Source of the DNA: Persicimonas caeni
Lineage (GTDB): Bacteria > Myxococcota_A > Bradymonadia > Bradymonadales > Bradymonadaceae
DNA length: 64,000 nucleotides
Direction: 5' to 3'
NCBI RefSeq assembly: GCF_006517175.1
Contig: NZ_CP041186.1
Span: forward strand, 5,359,074 to 5,423,073
Part shown: one piece after another, positions 25,026 to 33,917 of the stretch
Layout of the letters: the number at the start of each line of letters is the position of its first letter
How positions within the stretch are numbered: the stretch's first letter is position 1
Position numbers and translations under genes: made by a program
The notes under the pieces: model-generated
What the model was told of the DNA's origin: nothing
The model's input: only the letters and a program-made list of their open reading frames with translations
The model's database searches: none

Positions 25026-26315
25026 TCACTGCTCGGCCTCTTTGATCTGGCGGAGCACTTCGTCGGCGACCTCGCGGATGCGCCACGGCTCGGCCGGGTC
25101 GTTGACCAGGCGCTGGAACCACTCCCGATGTTTGAAGGCGTCGGTGTTGGCCACGATCTTGATGAGCTTTTCGCGGAAGCTGTCGCCCAGCACGATGTAG
25201 TACTGCTCGTTGTCGTAGTCGGTCCAGATGACGTGCTCGCAATCGCCTTCGCCGGCCTCCTCACCGCTCTGGGTGCGTTGGAATTGGCGACGCGCCCACA
25301 TCACGTCCTCTTCGGTGGCGACCAGCTTCATCGTGTCATAAGCCGCGCAGCGCTCCAGGCCGGTGGGCTCCGAGTCGATGATCTTTCGGATATGCGCGCG
25401 CGCCTTTTTCGAGCCGATCTTGCGCAACGCCCAGTGGGCATGAGTCATGACCTGGTCATGCTCCGATTCGGTCAACGGAAGGATCGCCTCGACGGAGGCC
25501 TCGTTGGCGAGCAGGCCCAGCCCGCGAAGCGCGCCGACCTGGGCGTCGGGGGCGTCGGCGTCGCGCGCGAGGGTCTCGAGCGGCTCGAGCGAGGTCTGCG
25601 GGTCGTCGATCTTACCGAGTGCGATCGCGGCGGCGTGCTTGTCCGCCGCACTCGCCTCGCCTTCGAGCACGTCGATGAGCTTGTCCTGGGCGCCGATGAT
25701 CTTCATCAGCCCCGCGGTCCAGTAGGCGCGCTGGCGCACCTCGGCGTTCGGATCGTCGAAGGCGGCGACCACGGTTTGCTTGAGGGCCGGGAGCTCCCAG
25801 ATCTCGTAGTTCATCGGGTCGGCGATGTCTTCGAGCGCGGCCAGACGCTCCGCGGGGGCCTCAGCGCGCAAGCGCACCCGGAAAAAGCCCTCGGTGTGGT
25901 AGCGGTCCAAAAAGCCGTCGGCCGCCCAGTTGATCACGAAGGCGTTGGCGACCACCGCCAGGAGCAGCACAATCATGAACTCGGCGCTGTGGTCCTCGAC
26001 GGTCACCTTGCCGTCGGCCGGCGTGCGCCCCAAGATCACCTGCTCGCGCCAGGGCCCCGGAAAGAATAAATCGCCGATGAGCACCGTCACAAGATACGAG
26101 GCGACGAGAAGCAGCATCATCATCGCGGTGATGATGAGCATGTTGAGCACCACCGAGGAGCTCGTCTCGAACATATAGTCGGCCGCCCACAGCCCGGCGG
26201 CGTAGGTGGCGCCCAGCGCCACCGCGCTGGCGGCCACCAAGCGCCCGCGCGACTTGGCGAAGCTGCGAAACAGTCCGTATTCGGCGACGTTAGTGACGAG
26301 TTGGATTTTGGGCAT
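25026..26315 (-). CDS. Membrane protein with HEAT-like repeats
   Basis: 429 residues. Three or four hydrophobic helices lie in the N-terminal ~160 residues (VAASAVALGATYAAGLWAAD; LNMLIITAMMMLLLVASYLV; FMIVLLLAVVANAFVINWAA). From ~175 on there are HEAT-like helical pairs (ALEDIADPMNYEIWELPAL, AAAIALGKIDDPQTSLEPL, GALRGLGLLANEASVEAI). The C-terminus is soluble. No catalytic motif is visible. It is probably an inner-membrane protein using its alpha-solenoid to bind a partner; the function is unknown. No co-directional neighbour is close, so it is likely monocistronic. Confidence 0.7.
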   Translation of the reverse strand: MPKIQLVTNVAEYGLFRSFAKSRGRLVAASAVALGATYAAGLWAADYMFETSSSVVLNMLIITAMMMLLLVASYLVTVLIGDLFFPGPWREQVILGRTPADGKVTVEDHSAEFMIVLLLAVVANAFVINWAADGFLDRYHTEGFFRVRLRAEAPAERLAALEDIADPMNYEIWELPALKQTVVAAFDDPNAEVRQRAYWTAGLMKIIGAQDKLIDVLEGEASAADKHAAAIALGKIDDPQTSLEPLETLARDADAPDAQVGALRGLGLLANEASVEAILPLTESEHDQVMTHAHWALRKIGSKKARAHIRKIIDSEPTGLERCAAYDTMKLVATEEDVMWARRQFQRTQSGEEAGEGDCEHVIWTDYDNEQYYIVLGDSFREKLIKIVANTDAFKHREWFQRLVNDPAEPWRIREVADEVLRQIKEAEQ

Positions 26316-26490
26316 GACGACCTTGGTCGACGCAATGTGGCGGAGTTTCGACGGAAAACGGCCCTTGCAATAAGTTGCATTACACTAAGACAATTCCTAC
26401 GCCAACTTGTTCCTTGGCGTACTTCAATCGTTGGGGCCCGTCCCAGTGAGGCTGGAGCCTGCATCGTGAGCAGAACTTGAAGGTGGACCT

Positions 26491-27363
26491 ATGAAGACAC
26501 GAGCGCGCACAAGCATCTACGCAGCCATGGTAGCCCTGTTGGTCCTGGCGACGAGCCTGCCTGCGCTGGCTGGTGAGGAGGACCAACAAGGCGAAGAGAA
26601 GATCAACGCTGCCTGGGAGTTTGCCCGAGCCAACCGCCTGGCCTCAGCCGGCGCGGTCACCCGGTCGATTCCGCACTACGAAAAAGTGCTGATGGCCGCT
26701 CCCGAGCAGTATCCGCAGGCGCACTTCAACTTGGCCGAGGTCTACCGATTCAAGAAGAATTGCCGCAAGGCAGTGCTCCTGTACAACGCCTACCTGACCT
26801 TCGAGCAAGGCGAACAGAACCGCGCCGACGCGATGAAAGGCATCTCGAAGTGCTCGGCCGACGAAAAGACCGGCACGCTGTCGGTCGAGATCGAGCCCAC
26901 CGCGGATTCGGAGATTCGCATCGAGGGCTATGTGCTCGGCAAGAGCGGGGTGGACAAGGCGGTGTTGCTCGCCGGCAAGTACGCCATCGAGGCGCGGGCG
27001 ACCGACCACGTCTCCAGGCAACAAGAGGTCGAAATCGAAGAGGGAGAGAGCGAGGAGGTCAGCTTTTCACTCGACAAAAAGCTGTTTCACGGCACGGTAC
27101 GCGTCAATGTGTCCCAGGAGGGCGCGACCATCAAACTGGAGCCCAAAGAGCTCGATTCGCCCAAGGCCAAGTCCGAGGTGATCACGCTGACCTCTCCGAT
27201 GGACAAGCCCCAAAAGCTCGCCACGGGCAAGTACTTTTTGGAGGTGACCAAATCGGGCTACGACCGCTGGATTCGCAACATCTACATCAAGCGCGACGAG
27301 CAGACGGGGGTCGACGTCAACATGTCCAAGGCGCTGCCCGAAGCGATCCGGACCGACAACTGA
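26491..27363 (+). CDS. Exported TPR plus PEGA-domain protein
   Basis: 290 residues. The signal peptide ends at about residue 27 (TSLPALAGE). One or two TPR-like units cover ~30-115 (QAHFNLAEVYRFKKNCRKAV), with two Cys. Two PEGA-like beta domains follow (~125-195, VEIEPTADSEIRIEGYVLG; ~205-280, KLATGKYFLEVTKSGYDRW), the sort of surface beta domain found in many deltaproteobacterial envelope proteins. Likely periplasmic or outer-membrane associated; the partner is unknown. It is followed convergently by yacG with only a few bases between the stops. Confidence 0.75.
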   Translation: MKTRARTSIYAAMVALLVLATSLPALAGEEDQQGEEKINAAWEFARANRLASAGAVTRSIPHYEKVLMAAPEQYPQAHFNLAEVYRFKKNCRKAVLLYNAYLTFEQGEQNRADAMKGISKCSADEKTGTLSVEIEPTADSEIRIEGYVLGKSGVDKAVLLAGKYAIEARATDHVSRQQEVEIEEGESEEVSFSLDKKLFHGTVRVNVSQEGATIKLEPKELDSPKAKSEVITLTSPMDKPQKLATGKYFLEVTKSGYDRWIRNIYIKRDEQTGVDVNMSKALPEAIRTDN

Positions 27364-27368
27364 GCAGC

Positions 27369-27578
27369 TCAACCCCGACCCGAGCCCGAGTCGGGTTCTT
27401 CGGTCGACGACAGGCTACGCTCGGTGGAGTCAGGGCCCAGGGGCATGCGGTATTCTTCGTTGAGCCACTTGCCCAGGTCCTCCATTTTGCAGCGCTTGGA
27501 GCAAAACGGGAAGAACTCGTTGTCGGCCAAAAGTTCGACCTCTTCTCGACAGATGGGGCATTTGGGTTTTCGAGCCAT
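27369..27578 (-). CDS. yacG: YacG-like zinc-binding protein (DNA gyrase inhibitor family)
   Basis: 69 residues from the ATG after a GAGG SD; longer starts add unrelated sequence. Two CxxxC-type knuckles (CPICREEVEL and FCSKRC) bind one zinc, and the following KMEDLGKWLNEEYRMP is the conserved YacG signature. E. coli YacG binds GyrB and blocks supercoiling. The C-terminal ~20 residues are a Ser/Glu/Asp-rich tail. Confidence 0.85.
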   Translation of the reverse strand: MARKPKCPICREEVELLADNEFFPFCSKRCKMEDLGKWLNEEYRMPLGPDSTERSLSSTEEPDSGSGRG

Positions 27579-27848
27579 GACACAACCTCGAGGCAGATGG
27601 GGAGTTGTTCGAGCCGCCAACCTAAGCCATAGCGCGACGACCGGGGATCACTCAACAGAGCAGTTGGTAGGCTTCTTCCAAGCCCACCGTGCGATTGACA
27701 ACCAGATCGGCGCTTCCTACTATCCGTTACTACTTTGAAGAGGATTTTTGCCGGATTTGATAGTGGTTGATGACGATGCGAGGTCCCTGTGCTTTTCAGA
27801 GCACGCCTCGCAACCTGTCGAACGAAATGTGCACAGAGAGGAGCACTC

Positions 27849-28487
27849 ATGAAGTTTTCGCTGAAACTGTTTTGCATCATGTTGATCGCCGCAGGCCTGG
27901 CGCTTCCGGCTTGCAAAAAGAAAGAAGAAGCCGCCGACGAGCCGGCCGCCGCTGAAGAAGCCGAGACGGAAGGCGAAGCTGCCGAAGAAGAGCCGGCTGA
28001 AGAAGAGGCTGCCGAAGAGGAGCCGGCTGAAGAGGAGGCCGCCGAAGAAGAAGGCGACGCTGGCGCCGAGGAAGAAGGCGACGCTGCTGCTGAAGAGGGC
28101 GACGCTGGCGCCGAAGAGGGCGCGGCCGCCGAGGGCGAAGAAGAGAAGAAGGCTGCCAAGCCGGCGCCCAAGACCCCGCCGATCACCGGCACGGTCACCG
28201 GTAGCGTGGGCGGCGGTGGCATCACCGACGGCCAGCTCAAGCTGACCATTCAGGACGATTACGATGCCAAGGGCTCGCTGACCGGCAAGCGCGAAGGCAA
28301 GCGCTTCGTCATCCCGCTCGAGGGAACCGTGCGCAAAGGCAACAACGCCATTGCCCTGACCGGCAAGGGCCGCGGCAACAGCAACGCGCGCCTCAGCGGC
28401 AAGGTCAACAAAGGCGGCGTGTCCGGTGAGATCAGCGGCAAGATCCACGACAAGAATTTCAAGACGCGTTTCACCATCAGCCAGTAA
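27849..28487 (+). CDS. Putative lipoprotein with acidic Glu-Ala repeat
   Basis: 212 residues, start ATG at 27849 with a GAGG-type SD. The signal peptide ends in a lipobox (LALPAC, Cys18). Residues ~20-105 are a low-complexity Glu/Ala/Pro tract (repeats such as EEEPAEEEAAEEE). A basic-Pro linker leads into a small beta domain of ~90 residues (TGTVTGSVGGGGITDGQLKL … KIHDKNFKTRFTISQ). Function unknown; the acidic linker probably holds the beta domain away from the membrane. A terminator follows directly. Confidence 0.7.
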   Translation: MKFSLKLFCIMLIAAGLALPACKKKEEAADEPAAAEEAETEGEAAEEEPAEEEAAEEEPAEEEAAEEEGDAGAEEEGDAAAEEGDAGAEEGAAAEGEEEKKAAKPAPKTPPITGTVTGSVGGGGITDGQLKLTIQDDYDAKGSLTGKREGKRFVIPLEGTVRKGNNAIALTGKGRGNSNARLSGKVNKGGVSGEISGKIHDKNFKTRFTISQ

Positions 28488-28522
28488 GCTGACGGGATAG
28501 CGCGACATTGCCGAACCCGACC

Positions 28523-28551
28523 AGCGGGGCCGTTTTGCGGCCCCGCTTTTT
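28523..28551 (+). terminator. Intrinsic terminator after the Glu-Ala lipoprotein gene
   Basis: AGCGGGGCCG-TTTTG-CGGCCCCGCT followed by TTTTT: a 10-bp GC-rich stem with a T-run, 36 nt after the stop codon. Confidence 0.92.
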
Positions 28552-28577
28552 CATGTCGGGCATTGTCAGGCAATATG

Positions 28578-28606
28578 TTGTCGCCACTAAGAGAATGTTA
28601 TATGGT
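28578..28606 (+). promoter_or_regulatory. Candidate sigma-70 promoter for the zinc-ribbon gene
   Basis: TTGTCG (28578-28583), a 17-bp spacer, TATGGT (28601-28606). It follows the terminator and precedes the ATG at 28742 by ~135 nt. Confidence 0.45.
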
Positions 28607-28741
28607 ACTTTTCGTCTCGAGACCCCCGGCGCGACAGCCGCGCGTGAGAAGATCCAGCGGAAATGTCGACCGGGACTTTTTTTCGTTCCTGCCGCCGCCA
28701 GCCGATGCGGAGTAGGTACTCTCGGAGGAGGACCCATCCAA

Positions 28742-30244
28742 ATGCGTTTCTGCACGACCTGTGGACGAAACTTCGAAGCCTCGGTCACCGAATGCCCCCA
28801 CGACGGTACGCCGTTGTTCGACATGCACGGAGGTGACAGCGAGGAACCTGAGGAGCAGGCAGAACTGCAGGCTGACGGTGGAGCAGCGTTGGAAGAAGAT
28901 GCCGCAGCCGCCTTGGAGGCTGCCGCCGCTGCTCCGCTCACTCAAGAGGAAGAGGGCGATGTCTCCGCCGACGAGGCGTTCGACGATGCTGTCGATCCTT
29001 TCGACGGTGACGACGCCGTGGAGCCGGAGGCAGACGAGGCTGATGCGCCCGCCGAAGAAGAAGCAGAGGCGGACGACGAGGCCGCGGCGTTCGACGAGGT
29101 CGACGACGAGGAAGAAGAGGAACTCTTTGCCGCCGATGACCCGGTGAGCGAAGAGGCAGACGAAGAGGAAGACGCCGATCCGTTCGAACCCATCGAGGAG
29201 CCGGAAGCCGAGGCTCCCGAGTTCGAAGAATCGGAGGTCGAAGAGCCGGAAGCCGAGGCTCCCGAAGTCGAGCAGCCGGAGACTGGAGCGGCGGACGAAG
29301 AAGCCGCCGTCTTCGACGAGGCCGACGATGACGTCGAAGACGACGAAGACGACGAACAGACCGATCTGGCCGCCGAGTTGTTCGACGACGAGGATGATGA
29401 GCTGGAGGTCGCCGATGAGGCGCCGTCCTCCGATCGCATCGCCGCCGACATCGAGGATGTGCTCGACGAGTTCGAAGACGAAGACGATCACGAGGCTTCC
29501 GAGCCGGTCGACGAGGCATTCGAGCCGCAGGGTATCGATGAGCCGGTCGCAGCCAAGCCCGCCGCCAAGTCCGAGAAGAAGGGGAGTGGCGCGCTGATTG
29601 GCATCGTCGTGCTCGTGCTGATTGCCGGCGCAGCCGCCTACTTCTTCATGGGCCCGGGAGCCGGCGGTGAGAACGCCGCGGGTGGTGAAGCTGCCGCCGA
29701 GTCGAAGGACGAGGGCGCGAAGCAAGACGACCAGCCTGTTTCGGACGAACAGCCTGCTTCTGACGACCAGGCAGCCAAGCCCGAAGAGGGCGATGAGGCT
29801 GCCGGTGGCGACGAAGCTGCCGAGTCGGCGGGCGATTCGGCCGCCAAGGAAGATGAAGGCGCGAAGGCTGGGGCCGACGAGGAAGCCGCTGGCGCAAGAG
29901 AGGCGGCGACCGAAACCGACGGCGCCTCGGCGGGCGGCGAAGAAAAGTCGGAGCCGGAAAAAACAGAGAAGCCGGAGCCGAAGCCCGAGCCGAAGAAGGT
30001 CGTAAAGCCGGAGCCGAAGCCCGAGCCGAAGAAAGTCGTAAAGCCGGAGCCGAAGCCCGAGCCGAAGAAGATCGTAAAGCCGAAGCCGAAGCTCGAGCCG
30101 AAGAAGGTCGTAAAGCCGGAGCCGAAGCCCGAGCCCAAAAAGGAAGAGCCTGCGGCCGAGAAAGAAGAAGCCAAGCCGGCTGAGGAAGGCGGCGAAGAGG
30201 TCGAGAATGAGCTGCAAAAAGAGCTCGAGATGCTCAAGCAGTAG
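28742..30244 (+). CDS. Zinc-ribbon acidic membrane protein with Lys-Pro-Glu-Pro repeats
   Basis: 500 residues, start chosen at the ATG after a GGAGGAGG SD. Residues 1-24 form a myxobacterial-type zinc ribbon (FCTTCGRNF … ECPHDGTPL). Residues ~30-280 are extremely Glu/Asp/Ala-rich. A single membrane helix lies at ~283-303 (LIGIVVLVLIAGAAAYFFMG). A second acidic low-complexity region leads to five 12-residue repeats of the KPEPKPEPKKVV type (410-469), then a Glu/Lys tail. The extended Lys-Pro repeat resembles the periplasm-spanning part of TonB. Topology is probably N-in, C-periplasmic. Function unknown; the plan echoes the GltJ-like protein. Confidence 0.7.
   Translation: MRFCTTCGRNFEASVTECPHDGTPLFDMHGGDSEEPEEQAELQADGGAALEEDAAAALEAAAAAPLTQEEEGDVSADEAFDDAVDPFDGDDAVEPEADEADAPAEEEAEADDEAAAFDEVDDEEEEELFAADDPVSEEADEEEDADPFEPIEEPEAEAPEFEESEVEEPEAEAPEVEQPETGAADEEAAVFDEADDDVEDDEDDEQTDLAAELFDDEDDELEVADEAPSSDRIAADIEDVLDEFEDEDDHEASEPVDEAFEPQGIDEPVAAKPAAKSEKKGSGALIGIVVLVLIAGAAAYFFMGPGAGGENAAGGEAAAESKDEGAKQDDQPVSDEQPASDDQAAKPEEGDEAAGGDEAAESAGDSAAKEDEGAKAGADEEAAGAREAATETDGASAGGEEKSEPEKTEKPEPKPEPKKVVKPEPKPEPKKVVKPEPKPEPKKIVKPKPKLEPKKVVKPEPKPEPKKEEPAAEKEEAKPAEEGGEEVENELQKELEMLKQ
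29969..30148 (+). repeat. 36-bp in-frame tandem repeat (5 units)
   Basis: Five units encoding KPEPKPEPKKVV with small changes (the fourth has KPKPKLEPKK, the fifth ends KKEE). The low divergence between units at DNA level suggests recent expansion. Confidence 0.85.
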
Positions 30245-30269
30245 GTAATCCGAAGCTCGACGCCTCACC

Positions 30270-30323
30270 CATCAAGAACGAAGAGAGCCGCCAGCAAATT
30301 GGCGGCTCTCTTCGTTCTTGATG
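30270..30323. terminator. Long bidirectional terminator hairpin
   Basis: Near-perfect arms CATCAAGAACGAAGAGAGCC… and …GGCTCTCTTCGTTCTTGATG, about 24 bp, with a short AT loop. It lies between the convergent zinc-ribbon and ndh genes. The stem is unusually long for an intrinsic terminator. Confidence 0.85.
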
Positions 30324-30337
30324 AGTTTAGCGGGTGA

Positions 30338-31609
30338 CTATTTGGGGGCTTCCGATTCGAGTTGGGCGACCTCGCCTTCCGCTTCCAAGAGGTTCCAGGG
30401 GCGGGAGGTGCGTCGGAAGCGCGCGAAGAGCCACTCTTTGAGGAGCCCTGCCTTCTTGACGCCGGTCGGTATCATGGCCATGTGGATGAGCCGGTAGAGC
30501 GTGCGTGCTCCCCGGCCCTCCAACGGAGTCTCGCCAACCCAGGCGATCGCGTGCTGGCGGCCGAGCGTGACCAAGTCGCCGTGGTGGTGATACTCCCATG
30601 TGCGTCCGGCTCGCCCCGAAAGGTCCGCCACGATATTTCGTGCGGCGAATGGGGCCTGTTGGGAGGCGACGTGGGCCGACCACGGCACGTCTGCACGCAA
30701 GCCGGCGACGTCGCCGATGGCATAGACGCCGGCGAGGCCGTGGGCCTGCAAGGTGTCGTCGACGGCGATGCGCCCCTGGATGTCGATCTCGAAGCCGGCG
30801 TCGGTCACCAAATCGGGCGCCCTTACGCCGCCGCACCACAAAAAGTTATCGGCCACAATGATTTCGCCGGTGGATAACTCGACTTCGTCCGCGCTGCGGT
30901 CGACGACCGCGGTGCCCACTCGAAGCTCCATTCCCAGCGAGCGGAGGTGGTCGCGCGCCAATGCCCCCAACTCGGGAGGCATGGTGGGCAACAATCGCTC
31001 TTGCTGCTCGACGAGCACCACCCGAAAGGCGCTCGCTACCGCGTCGGAGACCACGGCGGCGACTTCAGTTTGGAAGGTCGTCATGATTTCGGCGGCCAAC
31101 TCGACACCGGTGGCGCCGCCGCCGCCGACCACAAAGGTCAGCCGGCGCTCGCGCTCCTCGGTCGAGTCGAGCTCGGCTGCCTCCGAGATGGCGCGGGTGA
31201 TCTCCTCGCGAAGGCGCACCCCGTCTCGGGCGCTCTTGCAGGTCAGCGAATGGGCGCGCCACTCTGGATGGTCGCCCCAGTTGGTCTGGCTGCCGCAGGC
31301 GACCAGGAGGTAGTCGAAGGCCACGTCGGTCTTGGCTCCGCGCAACACCCGTTCATCGAGGTCGATCGCCTCGATCGGCTCGATGAGCACTTCGGTGGAC
31401 TTGTCGAACGCCGCTCGAATGGGGAAAGTAACGTGAGCGACATCGAGCTCGCCGGTGGCCACGCTGGGTAGCAGTGGCGTATATAAAAAGTGGGAGCGAT
31501 CGCTGACGACGGTCAACTGGACGCGGCGACGGCCGGCGAGGGCTCTTTCGAGCTCCCGCGCTGCCTTGAGGCCGCCGAATCCACACCCGAGTACGACGAT
31601 TCGTCTCAT
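30338..31609 (-). CDS. ndh: Type II NADH dehydrogenase (NDH-2)
   Basis: 423 residues from the ATG at 31609 (an in-frame TTG lies two codons upstream). FAD-binding Rossmann motif at the N-terminus (IVVLGCGFGGLKAARELE), NADH-binding motif mid-protein (FVVGGGGATGVELAAE), then the flavin-contact segment GVYAIGDVAGL and SQQAPFAARNI, all typical of NDH-2. It oxidises NADH and reduces quinone without pumping protons, as a peripheral membrane protein through its C-terminal amphipathic region. Distinct from the SQR gene: the SQR redox cysteines are absent. Confidence 0.9.
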   Translation of the reverse strand: MRRIVVLGCGFGGLKAARELERALAGRRRVQLTVVSDRSHFLYTPLLPSVATGELDVAHVTFPIRAAFDKSTEVLIEPIEAIDLDERVLRGAKTDVAFDYLLVACGSQTNWGDHPEWRAHSLTCKSARDGVRLREEITRAISEAAELDSTEERERRLTFVVGGGGATGVELAAEIMTTFQTEVAAVVSDAVASAFRVVLVEQQERLLPTMPPELGALARDHLRSLGMELRVGTAVVDRSADEVELSTGEIIVADNFLWCGGVRAPDLVTDAGFEIDIQGRIAVDDTLQAHGLAGVYAIGDVAGLRADVPWSAHVASQQAPFAARNIVADLSGRAGRTWEYHHHGDLVTLGRQHAIAWVGETPLEGRGARTLYRLIHMAMIPTGVKKAGLLKEWLFARFRRTSRPWNLLEAEGEVAQLESEAPK

Positions 31610-31809
31610 GTGCAAAGGGTCCTTGCGAGGGCTGGCGGAGACGTAAATAACGCAGACGAAAACTACCTATCGAGCTTGCGCGCTCGCCCCGGATCAGGTC
31701 AAGTCGCAATCATGCGAGCACCACCGGGGGCGATGCTCAGGAGTCGACCATCGCTGATGCACAACAATCGGGTCGGACGGGGAAATGGCAAGTCGCGAGT
31801 GCACTGTGC

Positions 31810-32754
31810 GTGTTCGCTGTGCTGACGCCGCTCTGCAGCGCGTGCGACGGGGCGAGCGGGGCGGCGAGTCTGTTCGAGGAGACCCTTCGCGAGCAAGCCT
31901 CCACCGAGTCCAAGAGTGGGGTATTGCGTGCTCTGCAAGTCCGTCAGCGTGCGCAGCAGGTGGCCGAGCGAGTCGCCGCGCCAATGGTGCCGGCCTGCGA
32001 ACTCGAGCTCTCCGCCGACACGGCTTATCGATACCGATGGGCGCTCGAGCTGACACGGAGTAGCGCGGCGGGGGTCGAGGAGCGCTGGAAAGAGACGCGT
32101 GTGCTGCGTCGCGACGGGGACGGAGACTTGGCCCTCGAGATGCAGGCCGATTTTCGCACCGAGCTTGGCCTCGAGGGGCGCCGAAGCCCGCGATGGCTCA
32201 TTGTGGGCGATCAGAATTACGTGAGCGACGACGGCCGCGCCTACTATCGCCGAGCCGTGCGGGCGGACGAGCGCGAGCGCGTCGTGGAGGCGGCGAGTAG
32301 CGCCGTGCAGACGCTCCTCGACGCGGTGTCGAACGGTTGGAGTCGGCAAGAAGCGCTCGAGGGAGGGGGCGAGGAGGCGACCTTTCGTATCGGCGGCAAG
32401 CCGTTGATCTGCGGACCACGAGCCGACTCGCAGACCGGATGGCTCCGTCGCTTCGAAACCCGTGCGACCCCACTTCGTGGCGAGCTTCAGGTCCGAAACA
32501 CGGGCGGCCGACGCTCGCGCACTCTCGAGATCCGCTGGCAACTCGAGGATGGCTCGACCTTGGCGGCCAGCTTTGCGGACCAACTCTCCGTGGAGTCGAC
32601 GCCAGTCGAAGCGCCCGACGACGACGCGATCGTGCACGTCGAGCGCGACCGCAGTCTCCACCGGATCGAACAGGCGCTCGCGGAGATGGCCCGCGCGCAG
32701 CTCATCGAGCGAACGAATTCATCAACCAAAGACGTAAAAGACGAAAACCCATGA
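31810..32754 (+). CDS. Putative lipoprotein of unknown function upstream of proB
   Basis: About 314 residues. The start is uncertain: a GTG at 31810 gives a signal sequence lacking a basic n-region, whereas the frame stays open upstream through GKWQVASALCVFAVLTPL, so the true start may be upstream at a rare codon. LTPLCSAC looks like a lipobox. The mature protein has a Glu/Arg-rich helix, a beta-rich middle (~60-260) and a C-terminal helix. There are few Cys (two: VPACELEL, PLICGPRA). I do not recognise the family. The stop overlaps the proB start (ATGA), so translation is coupled. Confidence 0.6.
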   Translation: MFAVLTPLCSACDGASGAASLFEETLREQASTESKSGVLRALQVRQRAQQVAERVAAPMVPACELELSADTAYRYRWALELTRSSAAGVEERWKETRVLRRDGDGDLALEMQADFRTELGLEGRRSPRWLIVGDQNYVSDDGRAYYRRAVRADERERVVEAASSAVQTLLDAVSNGWSRQEALEGGGEEATFRIGGKPLICGPRADSQTGWLRRFETRATPLRGELQVRNTGGRRSRTLEIRWQLEDGSTLAASFADQLSVESTPVEAPDDDAIVHVERDRSLHRIEQALAEMARAQLIERTNSSTKDVKDENP

Positions 32755-33890
32755 AACGAAGCGATTGGATCAGCAAGGCCGAGCATTGGGTGGTCAAGAT
32801 TGGTAGTGCGGTCTTTTTGCGCGATGCGCGCCGCCTCGACCGCCCGGCCTTCGCCGCGCTCGTCGAAGACGTCGCGTCGCTTCTGGCGCGCGGAAAGCGA
32901 GTCACGTTGGTGTCTTCGGGAGCCGTCGCGCTCGGACGAGAGCACATGGGCTGGCCCGATGAGGATCGCAGCGATATCCCGAGCTTGCAGGCCTACGCCG
33001 CCATCGGCCAGTCACGGCTGATGCAGATGTATGCCGACGAATTTGGCCACCACGGCCACAAGATCGCGCAGGTCCTCTTCTCGCGCGGGGACCTCGATGA
33101 CCGCAGACGCTTTTTGAACGCGCGCATGGCGCTCAATCAACTGCATCGGCTCGGCGTCGTGCCCATCGTCAACGAGAACGACACGGTGGCCACCGAAGAG
33201 CTTCGCTTTGGCGACAACGATCGCCTGGCGGCGATGACCTGCGGACTCGTCGGCGCGGATCTGTTGGTGATCCTGTCGGACGTCGAGGCGGTCTATGACG
33301 TGGAGACGGACGACGAGGGCACGCGCCGGTTTACCGAGCCCATCTCCCAAATCGATGCTGACGACCCCTATCTGGAGCAGGTCGCCGGCCCGTCGACCTC
33401 GGGGGTGGGTCGCGGGGGGATGCTCTCGAAGGTCCAGGCCGCGCAGACGGCCGGGCGTATGGGTGTTCCCACGGTGATCAGCGCAGGCAAGCGCAGAGGG
33501 ATTTTGACCGAGATCGCCGACGAGGATGAAATCGGCACGCTGATCACGCCGGGAAGCGGCAGCGGACTGGCAGGCAAGAAGGTCTGGTTGGGCGCAGGTG
33601 CGCGGCCGGTCGGCCGACTCCTATGTGACGAAGGCGCGGTGCGTGCGCTGACCCAGCGCGGCGCGAGCCTCTTGCCCTCCGGAGTCAGCACCGTCGAGGG
33701 CGACTTTCCTGAAGGGAGTGTCGTCGAACTCGCTGATCGTGCGGGCAAAGTGTTCGGGCGTGGGCTGACCGTGTACGGCTCCGAGGAGATTCGGCGCATT
33801 GCGGGCCACCACAGCGACGAGATCGAAGCCCTGCTCGGCTACCGTGTGCTCGACACAGTGGTCCACCGCGACAGCCTGGTGATGCTGTAG
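32751..33890 (+). CDS. proB: Glutamate 5-kinase
   Basis: 379 residues, starting in an ATGA overlap with the preceding gene. Amino-acid kinase fold motifs: VVKIGSAVFL, LVSSGAVALGREHMG, NARMALNQL, IVNENDTVATEELRFGDND, GVGRGGMLSKVQAA. A C-terminal PUA domain (~290-379) is the full-length ProB form. It phosphorylates L-glutamate at the 5-carboxyl, the first step of proline synthesis, and is normally inhibited by proline. No proA is present next to it. Confidence 0.95.
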   Translation: MKRSDWISKAEHWVVKIGSAVFLRDARRLDRPAFAALVEDVASLLARGKRVTLVSSGAVALGREHMGWPDEDRSDIPSLQAYAAIGQSRLMQMYADEFGHHGHKIAQVLFSRGDLDDRRRFLNARMALNQLHRLGVVPIVNENDTVATEELRFGDNDRLAAMTCGLVGADLLVILSDVEAVYDVETDDEGTRRFTEPISQIDADDPYLEQVAGPSTSGVGRGGMLSKVQAAQTAGRMGVPTVISAGKRRGILTEIADEDEIGTLITPGSGSGLAGKKVWLGAGARPVGRLLCDEGAVRALTQRGASLLPSGVSTVEGDFPEGSVVELADRAGKVFGRGLTVYGSEEIRRIAGHHSDEIEALLGYRVLDTVVHRDSLVML

Positions 33891-33917
33891 TTGGTGGGCC
33901 AGCAGGGCAGGGCGGGG

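Noticed and set aside
29969-30148. KPEP repeat as proof of a TonB protein
   Set aside because: The Pro-Lys-Glu repeat resembles TonB spacers, but there is no TonB C-terminal domain after it, so only the physical resemblance is noted.
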